Part shown: positions 45,607 to 55,278 of the stretch, piece by piece
Layout of the letters: every line of letters starts with the position of its first letter
How positions within the stretch are numbered: the first letter of the stretch is position 1
Source of the DNA: Roseburia faecis
GTDB taxonomy: Bacteria > Bacillota > Clostridia > Lachnospirales > Lachnospiraceae
DNA: 64,000 nt
Assembly (NCBI RefSeq): GCF_001406815.1
Contig: NZ_CVRR01000048.1
Span: forward strand, 1 to 64,000
Direction: 5' to 3'
Notes under the pieces: generated by a model
What the model was told of the DNA's origin: nothing
The model's input: the letters and a program-made list of their open reading frames with translations, nothing else
The model's database searches: none
Position numbers and translations under genes: made by a program

Positions 45607-46719
45607 ATGGCAAGTTTATCATTAAAGAACGTTTGCAAAGTATATCCAAACGGATTTGAGGCAGTAAAAGATTTCAATCTGGATGTTGCAGATAAAGAGT
45701 TTATCATCTTCGTAGGACCATCTGGATGTGGTAAATCTACAACACTTCGTATGATCGCAGGTCTTGAGGAGATTTCTTCCGGTGATCTGATCATCGACGG
45801 AAAGGTAATGAACGATGTAGAGCCAAAGGATCGTGATATCGCAATGGTATTCCAGAACTATGCTCTGTATCCACATATGACAGTATTTGATAACATGGCA
45901 TTCGGTCTTAAGTTAAGAAAAGTTCCGAAGGATGAGATCAAAGCAAAGGTTGAGGAAGCAGCAAGAATCCTTGATCTGGAGAAGTTACTGGATCGTAAGC
46001 CGAAGGCTCTTTCCGGTGGACAGAGACAGCGTGTTGCCATGGGTCGTGCAATCGTTCGTAATCCTAAGGTATTCCTTATGGATGAGCCTTTATCCAACCT
46101 GGATGCAAAACTTCGTGTACAGATGAGATCTGAGATCGCTTCTTTACATAACAGATTAGGTGCTACGATCATCTATGTAACACATGATCAGACAGAGGCT
46201 ATGACACTTGGAACCAGAATCGTTGTATTAAAAGATGGTGTAATCATGCAGGTTGATTCTCCACAGAAATTATACAATGAGCCAAACAACTTATTCGTAG
46301 CCGGATTCATCGGATCTCCACAGATGAACTTCATCGATGCTAAGTGCACCATTCAGGGAGATAAAGCTACATTAACATTCGGTGATTACTCTGTAGTTCT
46401 TCCGGATTACAAGGCAAAGAAGCTCGAAGAGGGCGGATACAACGGAAAGACAGTTGTATTAGGTATCAGACCAGAGGATATTTCTGATGATCCTGAAATG
46501 ATCCAGAAGAATGGTGACTGTGTCATCGAGTCTGATGTAACAGGATACGAGTTACTTGGTGCAGAAGTATTACTGTACTACTCCGTAGCCGGTGCAAACA
46601 TGACAGCAAGAGTTGATTCTGATACACCTGCCCGTTATGGCGATCATATCAAGCTTGCATTTGATCCGCATAAGATTCATGTATTCGATAAGGAAACAGA
46701 ATTGACAATTACCAACTAG
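45607..46719 (+). CDS. ugpC: Sugar ABC transporter ATPase (UgpC/MsmK type)
   Basis: A 370-residue ATPase energising carbohydrate importers. Walker [18 protein letters not shown]-loop [12 protein letters not shown], signature [15 protein letters not shown], Walker [17 protein letters not shown], and switch [15 protein letters not shown]; residues after 240 form the OB-type regulatory domain ([18 protein letters not shown]). In Gram-positives one such ATPase serves many sugar permeases, and no permease lies next to it here. Codon choice is biased, suggesting high expression. AGGAGG precedes the ATG at 45607; upstream in-frame codons lack a ribosome site. Confidence 0.93.
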   Translation: MASLSLKNVCKVYPNGFEAVKDFNLDVADKEFIIFVGPSGCGKSTTLRMIAGLEEISSGDLIIDGKVMNDVEPKDRDIAMVFQNYALYPHMTVFDNMAFGLKLRKVPKDEIKAKVEEAARILDLEKLLDRKPKALSGGQRQRVAMGRAIVRNPKVFLMDEPLSNLDAKLRVQMRSEIASLHNRLGATIIYVTHDQTEAMTLGTRIVVLKDGVIMQVDSPQKLYNEPNNLFVAGFIGSPQMNFIDAKCTIQGDKATLTFGDYSVVLPDYKAKKLEEGGYNGKTVVLGIRPEDISDDPEMIQKNGDCVIESDVTGYELLGAEVLLYYSVAGANMTARVDSDTPARYGDHIKLAFDPHKIHVFDKETELTITN

Positions 46720-46748
46720 TCCGTTAAAATTATATAGTTGTAAATCTT

Positions 46749-46784
46749 GAACCCGGGTGTTAGTATTTACACCCGGGTTCTTTC
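46749..46784 (+). terminator. Intrinsic terminator after ugpC
   Basis: A perfect 12-bp stem GAACCCGGGTGT / ACACCCGGGTTC with an 8-base loop and a TTTC tail. Confidence 0.9.
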
Positions 46785-46807
46785 GAACGTAAATAATAGG
46801 AGAGTAT

Positions 46808-47902
46808 ATGCTTTCAAATCAGAAATTACAGAATTCATTAAACGAAATTAAAGAGATCAGCCACATGGATACGGCATTGTTTACTGCAAAGGGGAAGCTG
46901 GTAGCACATACGGAGGAGATGCCGTTGCCGGAGGCATTAGAACAGCAGGTGGTCGTTGATTTCGCAGAATCGCTTGCTGAAAAACAGACGTATCAGGATT
47001 ATCATCTGTATAAAGTGATGGTAGAAGGTGAAACGGAATATATTTTAGTCTGTCTGGTGAAAGAAGAGTCATTTCTTGTATGCGCACAGATGGCAGTCTG
47101 CCAGATCCGGAATCTGGTTATGAGTTTTGCAGAGCAGTTCGACCGCAATAATTTTATGCAGAATATCATTCTTGGTAATATGCTGATTGTGGATATTTAC
47201 GGAAAAGCAAAAAAGCACCACATTCAGGAAGTACCGCGGGTAGTTTTTGTGATTGATACCGGAAGTAAAAATAACGATATGGCGATGGAACTGGTAAAAA
47301 ATCTTGCAGATATCCGTTCGAAGGACTTTGTGACCTGCGTGGATCAGCACAGTATCGTTCTGATCAAAGATGTTTCCCATATAAAAGAAGAGGAGATGGA
47401 GGAACGTCTGTCAAAAATTGCGGGAAGCCTTGCGGATAATTTACATATGGAGGCAATGATCCGTGTGCGTGTCGGCTATGGAAACGTTGTGACACAGCTT
47501 CCGGAAATTGCGGAATCTTACCAGGAAGCGCGCATGGCACTGGAAGTTGGACGTGTGTTTTATGCTAAATATGACACAATTTCTTACGGAAAACTTGGCA
47601 TCGGGCGTCTGATTTACCAGCTTCCGATGAGTTTATGTAATATGTTTATCAAAGAGGTATTCGGTGAGAAAATTCCGGACATCTTAGATGATGAGGAAGC
47701 AATGTCTACTATCAATAAATTTTTTGAGAATAATCTGAATATATCAGAGACGGCAAGACAGCTGTATGTGCACCGCAATACTCTGGTATATCGTCTGGAA
47801 CGTATCGAGAAAGCAATCGGACTGGATATCCGTACGTTTGACGATGCGATGACTTTTCGGATTGCAGTGATGGTGATTGCTCACATGAAAGATCAAATGT
47901 AA
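46808..47902 (+). CDS. CdaR/PucR-type transcriptional regulator
   Basis: A 364-residue protein with a C-terminal PucR/CdaR helix-turn-helix (FENNLNISETARQLYVHRNTLVYRLERIEKAIGLDI at about 310-345), preceded by a GGDEF-like or CdaR central domain (VRVGYGNVVTQLPEIAESYQEARMALEVG). The N-terminal 120 residues resemble a sugar-diacid or PTS-linked sensor region. It stands immediately after ugpC, a pairing common in Lachnospiraceae, so control of carbohydrate uptake is likely. AGGAGAG lies before the ATG. Confidence 0.85.
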   Translation: MLSNQKLQNSLNEIKEISHMDTALFTAKGKLVAHTEEMPLPEALEQQVVVDFAESLAEKQTYQDYHLYKVMVEGETEYILVCLVKEESFLVCAQMAVCQIRNLVMSFAEQFDRNNFMQNIILGNMLIVDIYGKAKKHHIQEVPRVVFVIDTGSKNNDMAMELVKNLADIRSKDFVTCVDQHSIVLIKDVSHIKEEEMEERLSKIAGSLADNLHMEAMIRVRVGYGNVVTQLPEIAESYQEARMALEVGRVFYAKYDTISYGKLGIGRLIYQLPMSLCNMFIKEVFGEKIPDILDDEEAMSTINKFFENNLNISETARQLYVHRNTLVYRLERIEKAIGLDIRTFDDAMTFRIAVMVIAHMKDQM

Positions 47903-47932
47903 TTTAGCAGGATAGTAAGGAGATAGAGGAAC

Positions 47933-49846
47933 ATGTCAGGATATGATGCAAGCAGTATATCGGTACTGGAGGGGCTTGAAGCGGTTCGGAAACGTCCGGG
48001 AATGTATATCGGAAGTACAACGACCAAAGGACTCAACCACCTGATTTATGAGATTGTCGACAATTCCGTGGATGAGCATCTGGCAGGTGCCTGTGATAAA
48101 ATATGGGTGACCCTTGAGGCAGATGGCTCCTGTACGGTGGAAGATAACGGACGTGGTATTCCGGTCGGCATGCATGCAAAGGGAGTATCGGCTGCCCGCG
48201 TTGTATTTTCTACACTGCACGCAGGAGGAAAATTTGACAACAATGCGTACAAGACGAGTGGAGGACTGCATGGTGTCGGATCTTCGGTAGTCAATGCACT
48301 TTCCACCTATATGGATGTGGAAATCAGCCAGGGCGGATATGTGTATCATGACCGCTATGCACAGGGACATCCGGTGGTAGAACTTGAAGACGGACTTCTT
48401 CCAAAGATCGGGAAGACAAAGAAGACTGGAACGAAGATCAATTTTCTTCCAGATCCAGAAATTTTTGAGAAGACCAGATTCCGGGAAGATGATGTTAAGA
48501 GCCGGATGCATGAGACCGCTTATTTGAACCCGAAACTGACGATCATATATGAGGACCGGAGAAAGCCGGAAGCAGAGCACATTGAGTTTCATGAGCCGGA
48601 TGGAATCATTGGGTTTGTCAAAGATCTGAACAATAATCTCGAAGTGCTGCATGATGTCATTTACTTCAAAGGGGAAAGTGAAGGCATTGAGGTGGAAGCA
48701 GCATTCCAGTATACCAGCGAGTTCCATGAGAATATCATGGGATTCTGTAATAATATTTATAATTCGGAAGGTGGTGCACACCTGACCGGATTTAAAACTG
48801 CGTTTACGACGATTATCAATTCCTATGCCAGAGAACTTGGCATTTTAAAAGAGAAGGATGCAAATTTCAACGGTACAGATGTGCGAAACGGAATGACAGC
48901 AGTGATTTCCATCAAGCATCCGGACCCGCGTTTTGAAGGACAGACGAAGACAAAACTCGATAATCAGGATGCAAACCGTGCAACTGCCAAAGTGACAAGT
49001 GATGAAGTTCCGCTGTTTTTTGATAAAAATTTAGAAACCTTAAAGATTGTGATTGGCTGTGCGGAAAAGGCTGCAAAAATCCGCAAGGCAGAGGAAAAAG
49101 CGAGAACCAATCTGCTGACCAAGCAGAAGTTTTCGTTTGATTCCAATGGAAAACTGTCCAACTGTGAGAGCCGGGATGCGTCAAAGTGTGAGATTTTTAT
49201 CGTAGAGGGAGATTCTGCCGGTGGTTCCGCCAAAATGGCGCGAAACCGTATGTATCAGGCGATCATGCCGATCCGCGGAAAAATTCTGAATGTTGAAAAA
49301 GCCAGTATCGACAAGGTGCTTGCCAATGCAGAAATCAAGACAATGATCAACGCATTCGGCTGCGGTTTTTCGGAAGGGTACGGAAATGATTTTGATATCA
49401 GTAAGCTGCGCTATGACAAGATTATTATCATGGCAGATGCCGATGTCGACGGAGCCCATATTTCCACGCTGCTTCTGACACTGTTTTACCGGTTTATGCC
49501 GGAACTGATTTTTGAAGGACATGTTTATGTGGCGATGCCGCCATTGTACAAAGTGATTCCGTCAAAAGGGAAAGAAGAGTACCTTTATGATGATGCGGCA
49601 CTGGAAAAATACCGGAAAACACATACCGGAAGTTTTACCCTGCAGCGATACAAAGGTCTCGGAGAGATGGATGCCGAGCAGTTATGGGAGACTACTTTAA
49701 ATCCCCAGACGCGTGTCATGAAGCGCGTGGAGATTGAAGACGGTCGTATGGCGTCGGATGTAACCGCTATGCTGATGGGCACGGATGTGCCGCCGAGAAA
49801 GGCCTTTATTTATGAACATGCAAACGATGCGATCTTGGACGTATAG
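47933..49846 (+). CDS. Type IIA DNA topoisomerase subunit B (GyrB/ParE)
   Basis: A 637-residue ATPase subunit. GHKL motifs: EAVRKRPGMYIGST, IVDNSVDEHLAG, DNGRGIPVG, STLHAGGKFD and GLHGVGSSVVNALS; the TOPRIM region has VEGDSAGGSA and DADVDGAH; QRYKGLGEMD and the Arg-rich end follow. Length is typical. Neither recF nor dnaA is nearby, so this is likely the second topoisomerase pair (ParE-like) rather than the origin-linked gyrase; sequence alone does not settle it. The partner follows 37 bases on. Confidence 0.92.
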   Translation: MSGYDASSISVLEGLEAVRKRPGMYIGSTTTKGLNHLIYEIVDNSVDEHLAGACDKIWVTLEADGSCTVEDNGRGIPVGMHAKGVSAARVVFSTLHAGGKFDNNAYKTSGGLHGVGSSVVNALSTYMDVEISQGGYVYHDRYAQGHPVVELEDGLLPKIGKTKKTGTKINFLPDPEIFEKTRFREDDVKSRMHETAYLNPKLTIIYEDRRKPEAEHIEFHEPDGIIGFVKDLNNNLEVLHDVIYFKGESEGIEVEAAFQYTSEFHENIMGFCNNIYNSEGGAHLTGFKTAFTTIINSYARELGILKEKDANFNGTDVRNGMTAVISIKHPDPRFEGQTKTKLDNQDANRATAKVTSDEVPLFFDKNLETLKIVIGCAEKAAKIRKAEEKARTNLLTKQKFSFDSNGKLSNCESRDASKCEIFIVEGDSAGGSAKMARNRMYQAIMPIRGKILNVEKASIDKVLANAEIKTMINAFGCGFSEGYGNDFDISKLRYDKIIIMADADVDGAHISTLLLTLFYRFMPELIFEGHVYVAMPPLYKVIPSKGKEEYLYDDAALEKYRKTHTGSFTLQRYKGLGEMDAEQLWETTLNPQTRVMKRVEIEDGRMASDVTAMLMGTDVPPRKAFIYEHANDAILDV

Positions 49847-49883
49847 ATCCTGTTAGGTTTTCTAGGAGTGAGGAAGAAATAAA

Positions 49884-52115
49884 ATGGAACATAGTATCAT
49901 TCGCACCGAGTATTCGGAGCTGATGCAAAAATCATATATTGACTATGCGATGAGCGTTATCATTGCCCGTGCGCTGCCGGATGTCCGTGATGGATTAAAA
50001 CCGGTGCAGCGCCGTACACTTTATGATATGTATGAACTGGGAATCCGATATGACAAACCGTATCGTAAGAGTGCGCGTATTGTCGGAGATACCATGGGTA
50101 AATATCATCCGCATGGAGATTCTTCGATCTATGATGCCCTGGTTGTCATGGCACAGGATTTCAAAAAGGGACTGCCGCTTGTGGACGGGCATGGAAATTT
50201 TGGGTCCATTGAAGGCGATGGTGCCGCTGCCATGCGATATACGGAGGCACGTCTGCAGAAAGTAACGCAGGAAGCCTATCTGGCAGATCTGGATAAAAAT
50301 GTTGTGGATTTCATGCCGAATTTTGATGAAACCGAAAAAGAGCCGGTTGTTTTGCCGGTAAAGGTGCCAAATCTTCTGGTCAACGGTGCGGAAGGTATCG
50401 CTGTCGGTATGGCAACTTCCATTCCGCCACATAATTTCGGAGAAGTGATAGACGGTGTGATTGCCTATATGAAAAATCCGGATATTACCACTGCGGAGAT
50501 GATGCAGTATATTCCGGGACCGGATTTCCCGACAGGAGGAATCATTGCAAATAAAGATGATCTTCCGGCAATTTATGAGTCCGGGGTCGGCAAGATCAAA
50601 ATACGTGGAAAAATCGAGATTGAAAAGGGCAAAGGCGGCAAAGACCGCATGGTAATCACGGAGATTCCGTATACCATGATCGGAGCCAATATCGGGAAGT
50701 TTTTAAATGATGTTTACGGTCTGGTAGAATCCAAGGCAACCAGTGACATTACCGATATTACCAATCAGTCATCCAAAGAGGGAATTCGTATTGTTCTGGA
50801 ACTGAAAAAAGGAGCAGATATCGAGGCTCTGGAGAATCTGCTGTACAAGAAAACCAAGCTGGAAGACACCTTTGGTGTCAATATGCTTGCGGTAGCGGAT
50901 GGCAGACCGGAGACGATGGGCGTCGTGCCGATCATCCGTCATCATGTGAAATTCCAGTATGAGATTGCAACCAGAAAGTACCAGACCCTTCTGGCGAAAG
51001 AACAGGACAAAAAAGAAATACAGGAAGGTCTGATCCGCGCCTGCAATGTCATTGATCTGATCATTGAGATTTTACGCGGCAGCCGCAGCATCAAAGATGC
51101 AAAAGCCTGTCTGACAGACGGAAATACGGATCATATTACCTTTAAGAATCTATCTTCAAAGATCATGGCACAGCAGTTAAATTTTACGGATCGTCAGGCA
51201 CAGGCCATTCTGGAAATGCGTCTGTATAAATTGATTGGTCTGGAAATTGAAGCATTGATGAAAGAACATGATGAGACACTGGAAAATATTGCAAAATATG
51301 AGGATATTTTAGAGCATCGTTCTTCCATGGCAAAAGTAATCATCAAAGAACTGACCGCGTTTAAAAAAGCTTATGGCAAAGAGCGCAAAACCGTGATTGA
51401 CAATCTGAAAGAAGCTGTAGTTGCAGCAAAGAAGATCGAGGAGCAGGATGTTGTCTTTCTGATGGACCGCTTCGGATATGCAAAGATTGTGGATACTTCT
51501 GTCTATGAGAGAAATAAAGAGGCGGCAAACGCGGAATACAGGCATATCTTTACGTGCAAAAATACGGATAAAATCTGTATCTTTACGGACAAGGGACAGA
51601 TGCATCTGCTAAAAGTGCTTGATCTTCCATATGGAAAATTCCGGGATAAAGGAACACCGATTGACAACCTCTGCAATTATGACAGTAAAGAAGAGAATGT
51701 TGTATATCTGGCAGGTCTTGAACATGTCAGCTCGCACCGGATGTTATTTGGCACAAAGTATGCCATGATCAAAGTTGTGGACGGTATGGAATTTGTGGTC
51801 GCAAAAAAGACAACGGCGGCAACAAAGCTGGGAGAGGAAGATGAAGTACTAACGGTATGTCCGTTAGAAGAAAATGATACACTGGTGATGGCAACAAAGA
51901 AAGATATGTTTCTTCGGATTGACTGTGCACAAATTCCGCAGAAAAAGAAAGGTGCGGTGGGCGTGCGTGGCATGAAACTGGCTGCCGGGGATGAACTGAA
52001 AAGTATTCATGTGCTGCATGAAGGTGAGGAGAAAGAGGTCGAGGTGAAAGGAAAGCCGGTTGCCCTGCATCGTCTGCATGTGGGAAACCGTGATACCAAA
52101 GGAGTAAAGAAATAA
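49884..52115 (+). CDS. Type IIA DNA topoisomerase subunit A (GyrA/ParC)
   Basis: A 743-residue DNA cleavage subunit. The N-terminus has YAMSVIIARALPDVRDGLKPVQRR, the quinolone-determining region HPHGDSSIYDALVVMAQDF (S80, S81 intact) and the catalytic tyrosine Y119 in AAMRYTEARL. The C-terminal beta-pinwheel lacks a clear GyrA box (QRRGGxG); the nearest is QKKKGAVGVRG. That favours a ParC-like role (decatenation) over DNA supercoiling. Its stop overlaps the HAD gene start by one base. Confidence 0.9.
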   Translation: MEHSIIRTEYSELMQKSYIDYAMSVIIARALPDVRDGLKPVQRRTLYDMYELGIRYDKPYRKSARIVGDTMGKYHPHGDSSIYDALVVMAQDFKKGLPLVDGHGNFGSIEGDGAAAMRYTEARLQKVTQEAYLADLDKNVVDFMPNFDETEKEPVVLPVKVPNLLVNGAEGIAVGMATSIPPHNFGEVIDGVIAYMKNPDITTAEMMQYIPGPDFPTGGIIANKDDLPAIYESGVGKIKIRGKIEIEKGKGGKDRMVITEIPYTMIGANIGKFLNDVYGLVESKATSDITDITNQSSKEGIRIVLELKKGADIEALENLLYKKTKLEDTFGVNMLAVADGRPETMGVVPIIRHHVKFQYEIATRKYQTLLAKEQDKKEIQEGLIRACNVIDLIIEILRGSRSIKDAKACLTDGNTDHITFKNLSSKIMAQQLNFTDRQAQAILEMRLYKLIGLEIEALMKEHDETLENIAKYEDILEHRSSMAKVIIKELTAFKKAYGKERKTVIDNLKEAVVAAKKIEEQDVVFLMDRFGYAKIVDTSVYERNKEAANAEYRHIFTCKNTDKICIFTDKGQMHLLKVLDLPYGKFRDKGTPIDNLCNYDSKEENVVYLAGLEHVSSHRMLFGTKYAMIKVVDGMEFVVAKKTTAATKLGEEDEVLTVCPLEENDTLVMATKKDMFLRIDCAQIPQKKKGAVGVRGMKLAAGDELKSIHVLHEGEEKEVEVKGKPVALHRLHVGNRDTKGVKK

Positions 52116-52759
52116 TGAACACCATTTTGTTTGATCTGGACGGAACGCTTATTGATTCTTCCGAGGGAATCATAAAATGTGTTTTATATACGCTTGATTT
52201 TTACGGAATTAAGGAGCCGGATACGGCAAAATTATACCGGTTTATCGGGCCGCCGCTTTCGGAGAGTTTTGAAAGATATTATGGATTTTCGCATGAAAAA
52301 GCGTATGAGGCTGTGCAGAAATACCGGGAACGGTACAATACGACGGGAATTTTTGAGTGTAAGTTATATCCGGGTGTGGAAAAGTGTATCCGTACATTAA
52401 AAGAACAGGGATACCGGATTGGCATGGCATCTTCCAAGCCGGAAGTATCCTGCAAACGGATTCTGGAGCATTTTGGAATTCTTCCGCTGTTTGATGATGT
52501 GGTAGGTGCAACATTTGATGGTACACGGGATAAAAAATCCGAGATTCTTAAGGAAGTCATGCACCGCTGGAGTCATATTCCAAAATCCGAGATGTGTCTG
52601 ATCGGGGATACGATGTTTGATGTCAACGGGGCGAAAGAACTTGGAATTGCGTGTCTTGCGGTCAGCTTTGGTTTTGGAGATGTAAAGGAAATGAAAGAGG
52701 CAGGCGTGATCGGTGTGTGCGATTCTATGGAAGAACTGCCGGGCATGTTAAAGAAATAA
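52115..52759 (+). CDS. HAD-family hydrolase (phosphoglycolate phosphatase-like)
   Basis: A 214-residue phosphatase of the HAD subfamily with an alpha-helical cap. Motif I ILFDLDGTLIDSSEG, motif II MASSKPE, and motif III/IV with KSE...CLIGDTMFDVNGAKEL are all present. Closest in form to Gph/PpaX proteins acting on phosphoglycolate, pyrophosphate or nucleotides; substrate unresolved. It overlaps the topoisomerase stop by one base and is likely in the same operon. Confidence 0.88.
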   Translation: MNTILFDLDGTLIDSSEGIIKCVLYTLDFYGIKEPDTAKLYRFIGPPLSESFERYYGFSHEKAYEAVQKYRERYNTTGIFECKLYPGVEKCIRTLKEQGYRIGMASSKPEVSCKRILEHFGILPLFDDVVGATFDGTRDKKSEILKEVMHRWSHIPKSEMCLIGDTMFDVNGAKELGIACLAVSFGFGDVKEMKEAGVIGVCDSMEELPGMLKK

Positions 52760-52783
52760 TAAAGAAAAACGGGAGGGTATATC

Positions 52784-53584
52784 ATGGAAACTTTTAAGGA
52801 GACGCTGAGAAAGATCTGGTATATCTTATACCCGTTTCTTTTTTATTACGCGGTTATGCTGATTATTATGACAATTGCGCAGTGGGCATTTGGAGGAGAT
52901 GCCACACATTATGTGTTCTGTCAGCTGATTGCCACTGTTTTTACAATTCCATCCATGCTTCCGTTTTATCGTCAGGGACAGGCACTGGCAGGGATTGCAA
53001 AGCAGCCGTTTGGAATCAGCCGGGAACGTATCTGTCATGCACTTTTTGCGGCCGGGATCATGGCATGCTTTGGAATTTCTTTGAACAATCTCATATCCAT
53101 GACGAAACTGACGGCAATTTCGATGGGTTACCAGCAGGCAAATACCGATTTTTACGGAAGTACAATAGGAATGGAAATTCTTTGTCTGGCAGTATTTACC
53201 CCGATTCTGGAGGAGCTGGTATTCCGGGGGATTCTTTTTGGAAGATTAAAAGATATGCTGTCGAAACCGTTTGCGGTTGGAATTTCGGCATTGATTTTTG
53301 CGGCCGTGCATGTCAATATCGTGCAGTTCATTTACGCATTGATTCTTGGTGTGGTGCTGGCACTTCTGATGGATCGTGCGGGAAATGTCTATGCATCCAT
53401 GATCGGACATATGACGGCAAATTTTATTGCAGTTGTGCGGACGGAAACGCACTGGCTGGATTTCAGCGTCAGGGGAGATGCGGTCTCATGGATATTTTCT
53501 CTGGTGGTACTGGGAGCCGGGATTGTGCTGATGTGGAGGTATTTGTCTGACAGAAAAAAGCAGGAAGATAAGGAGAAAGAATAA
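52784..53584 (+). CDS. CPBP-family intramembrane metalloprotease
   Basis: A 266-residue protein with about seven membrane segments. The CPBP/ABI motifs are present: EELVFRGILFG (EExxxR), FAAVHVNIVQF (FxxxH) and HMTANF (HxxxN). Such proteases process membrane or prenylated substrates; some protect against bacteriocins. GGAGGG precedes the ATG. It ends before a small ORF and the M14 carboxypeptidase; the function in this operon is unknown. Confidence 0.85.
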   Translation: METFKETLRKIWYILYPFLFYYAVMLIIMTIAQWAFGGDATHYVFCQLIATVFTIPSMLPFYRQGQALAGIAKQPFGISRERICHALFAAGIMACFGISLNNLISMTKLTAISMGYQQANTDFYGSTIGMEILCLAVFTPILEELVFRGILFGRLKDMLSKPFAVGISALIFAAVHVNIVQFIYALILGVVLALLMDRAGNVYASMIGHMTANFIAVVRTETHWLDFSVRGDAVSWIFSLVVLGAGIVLMWRYLSDRKKQEDKEKE

Positions 53585-53629
53585 AATCGAGGTAATATAA
53601 TTTGTAAAATAAACAGAGAGGCGTATACT

Positions 53630-53749
53630 ATGCAGGACACGGAAGATATCAGGCGGCATATCAAAGCAGATTTCTGTGACTGGAAAGAAAACTGGGCAGA
53701 TTCCTATAAATTCAGCAATTCTGTCTATAAAGAGCATTGGACTGTGTAA
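53630..53749 (+). CDS. Hypothetical small protein, 39 residues
   Basis: A short frame (ATG 53630, TAA 53747) encodes an acidic, Trp/Tyr-rich peptide starting MQDTEDIRRHIKADFCDWKE. GAGAGG lies 8 bases before the ATG. It is not recognised; it may be a small protein between the protease and the peptidase, or a gene remnant. The DNA to 53822 contains no further gene. Confidence 0.4.
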   Translation: MQDTEDIRRHIKADFCDWKENWADSYKFSNSVYKEHWTV

Positions 53750-53822
53750 GCGGTGGCAGACGCAAGGCGCGTTTCGCAAACGTCTAATAAAAGACAATAG
53801 AAAAAAGGGAGTACAAAAGAAG

Positions 53823-55199
53823 ATGAAATGTTTATGGAAAAAAGTAATTTGCGGGGCACTTGTGGCTGGAATGCTGGCACAGTGCCCACAGAGTATTTAT
53901 GCAGAAGATGCCGCAAATACTGCCACGGTAACGGATACCGAGAGTAATCATGTAACACCGGATACTACGCAGCAGCCGGATGATACAAAACAGCCGGGAG
54001 ATACGCAGCAGCCGGATGATACCCAACAGCCGGGAGATATCCAGCAGCCGGACGATATCCAACAGCCGGAAGAACTGCCACAGCCTTCTGCCGTGGAGGG
54101 ACTGCATACAACAAAACAGGGAAAAACAAAGGTATATCTGGAATGGGAAGAAAGCAGCGATGCCACTTCCTATGTGATTTACCGGAAAACAGCCGGAGGG
54201 GAATACAAAAAACTTGCCGAGAGGAGCAAGCCATCCTATACCGATAAAAACGTATCATCCGGTAAGACATATACATATAAAATTGTTGCAAAAAACGAGC
54301 AGAAGGAAGCGGATGAGGCTGCAAAAGTCACGTTTTCCAATACAAAAGCCGTACAGATCCGGTCACAGAAGTATACTTACAGCCAGATGAAAAAAGACAT
54401 GCAGGAACTGGAACAGAAGTACAGCAACTACTGTGAAATGACAAAAATCGGGACCTCTTTGCAGGGGCGTGCCATCTATGATTTTGCAATCGGAAATCCG
54501 GATGCAGAGGAATCATTACTGGTAGTCAGCACCCTGCATGCCAGAGAGTATATCTGTTCGGCCGTTCTGATGAAGGAACTGGAGTATTATCTGGAAAATT
54601 ATAATGGGACGATTGGCGGGGTAAAACCGGCAAACACATTAAATAAAATACAGATCCATTATATTGTTATGGCAAATCCGGACGGGGTAACGGTTTCCCA
54701 GACCAGACATTCCACATGGAAGTCCAATGGACGCGGTGTGGATTTAAACCGGAATTTCCCGGCAAAACATTTTGTTTCCGGCGGAAAGAAAGGTGCACAG
54801 GGGTATTCCGGCAAAAAAGCACTGAGTGAGCCGGAATCTTATGCGGTAGCAACGCTGACACAGCAGCTGATCAAAAAACAAAATCTGCAGGGTGTGGTGA
54901 ATTACCATGCCATGGGAAGAATTATTTACGGGGACTGTACGAAAGGAAGCCTGAAAAAAGATACCTATAAAATGTATGATATCGCAAAGAAAATTACCGG
55001 ATACAGCAAAGCCCCGGATAGCGGCAGCGGAAGGTCCTGGGGAGGACAGTACCGGGAGTATGTGATGGATCTGCTTAATAAACCTTCCATTACCATTGAG
55101 ATTGGAAGCTCAGTAGCACCGTGCCCGCACTGGCAGTATGAGATCGAATTCCAGAAAAACAGATATGTTGTTGTGCGGATTGCAAATGCATTGAAATAG
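53823..55199 (+). CDS. Secreted M14 zinc carboxypeptidase with FN3 domain
   Basis: A 458-residue exported enzyme. Signal peptide 1-27 (ending QSIYA), a Pro/Gln/Asp tandem repeat at about 51-86 (QPDDTQ and QPGDTQ units), a fibronectin type III domain (about 88-176), and an M14 peptidase domain (about 180-458). Zinc ligands H239 and E242 (HARE) and H362 (NYHAMG), NR at 309-310, and catalytic E426 (TIEIGS) are all visible. It probably trims peptides or cell-wall stem peptides outside the cell. A start at 53676 is in frame but lacks a ribosome site; GGGAG fits the ATG at 53823. Confidence 0.9.
   Translation: MKCLWKKVICGALVAGMLAQCPQSIYAEDAANTATVTDTESNHVTPDTTQQPDDTKQPGDTQQPDDTQQPGDIQQPDDIQQPEELPQPSAVEGLHTTKQGKTKVYLEWEESSDATSYVIYRKTAGGEYKKLAERSKPSYTDKNVSSGKTYTYKIVAKNEQKEADEAAKVTFSNTKAVQIRSQKYTYSQMKKDMQELEQKYSNYCEMTKIGTSLQGRAIYDFAIGNPDAEESLLVVSTLHAREYICSAVLMKELEYYLENYNGTIGGVKPANTLNKIQIHYIVMANPDGVTVSQTRHSTWKSNGRGVDLNRNFPAKHFVSGGKKGAQGYSGKKALSEPESYAVATLTQQLIKKQNLQGVVNYHAMGRIIYGDCTKGSLKKDTYKMYDIAKKITGYSKAPDSGSGRSWGGQYREYVMDLLNKPSITIEIGSSVAPCPHWQYEIEFQKNRYVVVRIANALK
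53973..54062 (+). repeat. Tandem repeat inside the carboxypeptidase gene
   Basis: Five 18-base units of CAGCCGGATGATACNNAA type (53973-54062), alternating QPDDx and QPGDx hexapeptides, so the true period is 36 bases. It encodes the linker after the signal peptide and is a likely site for length variation. Confidence 0.85.
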
Positions 55200-55216
55200 A
55201 AAAAAATCAGGATACT

Positions 55217-55245
55217 TTGACGCATCTGCCGGATTATGCTAGTAT
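55217..55245 (+). promoter_or_regulatory. Promoter of the HAD (Cof) gene
   Basis: TTGACG (55217-55222), 17-base spacer, TAGTAT (55240-55245) with an extended TG just before it. Confidence 0.65.
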
Positions 55246-55278
55246 AGGGGAAACAGCTGACAGATGAGGAGAGTAAAA

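Noticed and set aside
47933-52115. Chromosome origin region, because of a GyrB/GyrA-like pair
   Set aside because: dnaA, dnaN, recF and DnaA-box clusters are absent; the subunit A lacks a clear GyrA box, fitting a ParE/ParC-like pair.
53973-54062. Tandem repeat as CRISPR or integration site
   Set aside because: The 18-base units are in frame within the carboxypeptidase gene and encode a regular QPDD/QPGD linker.
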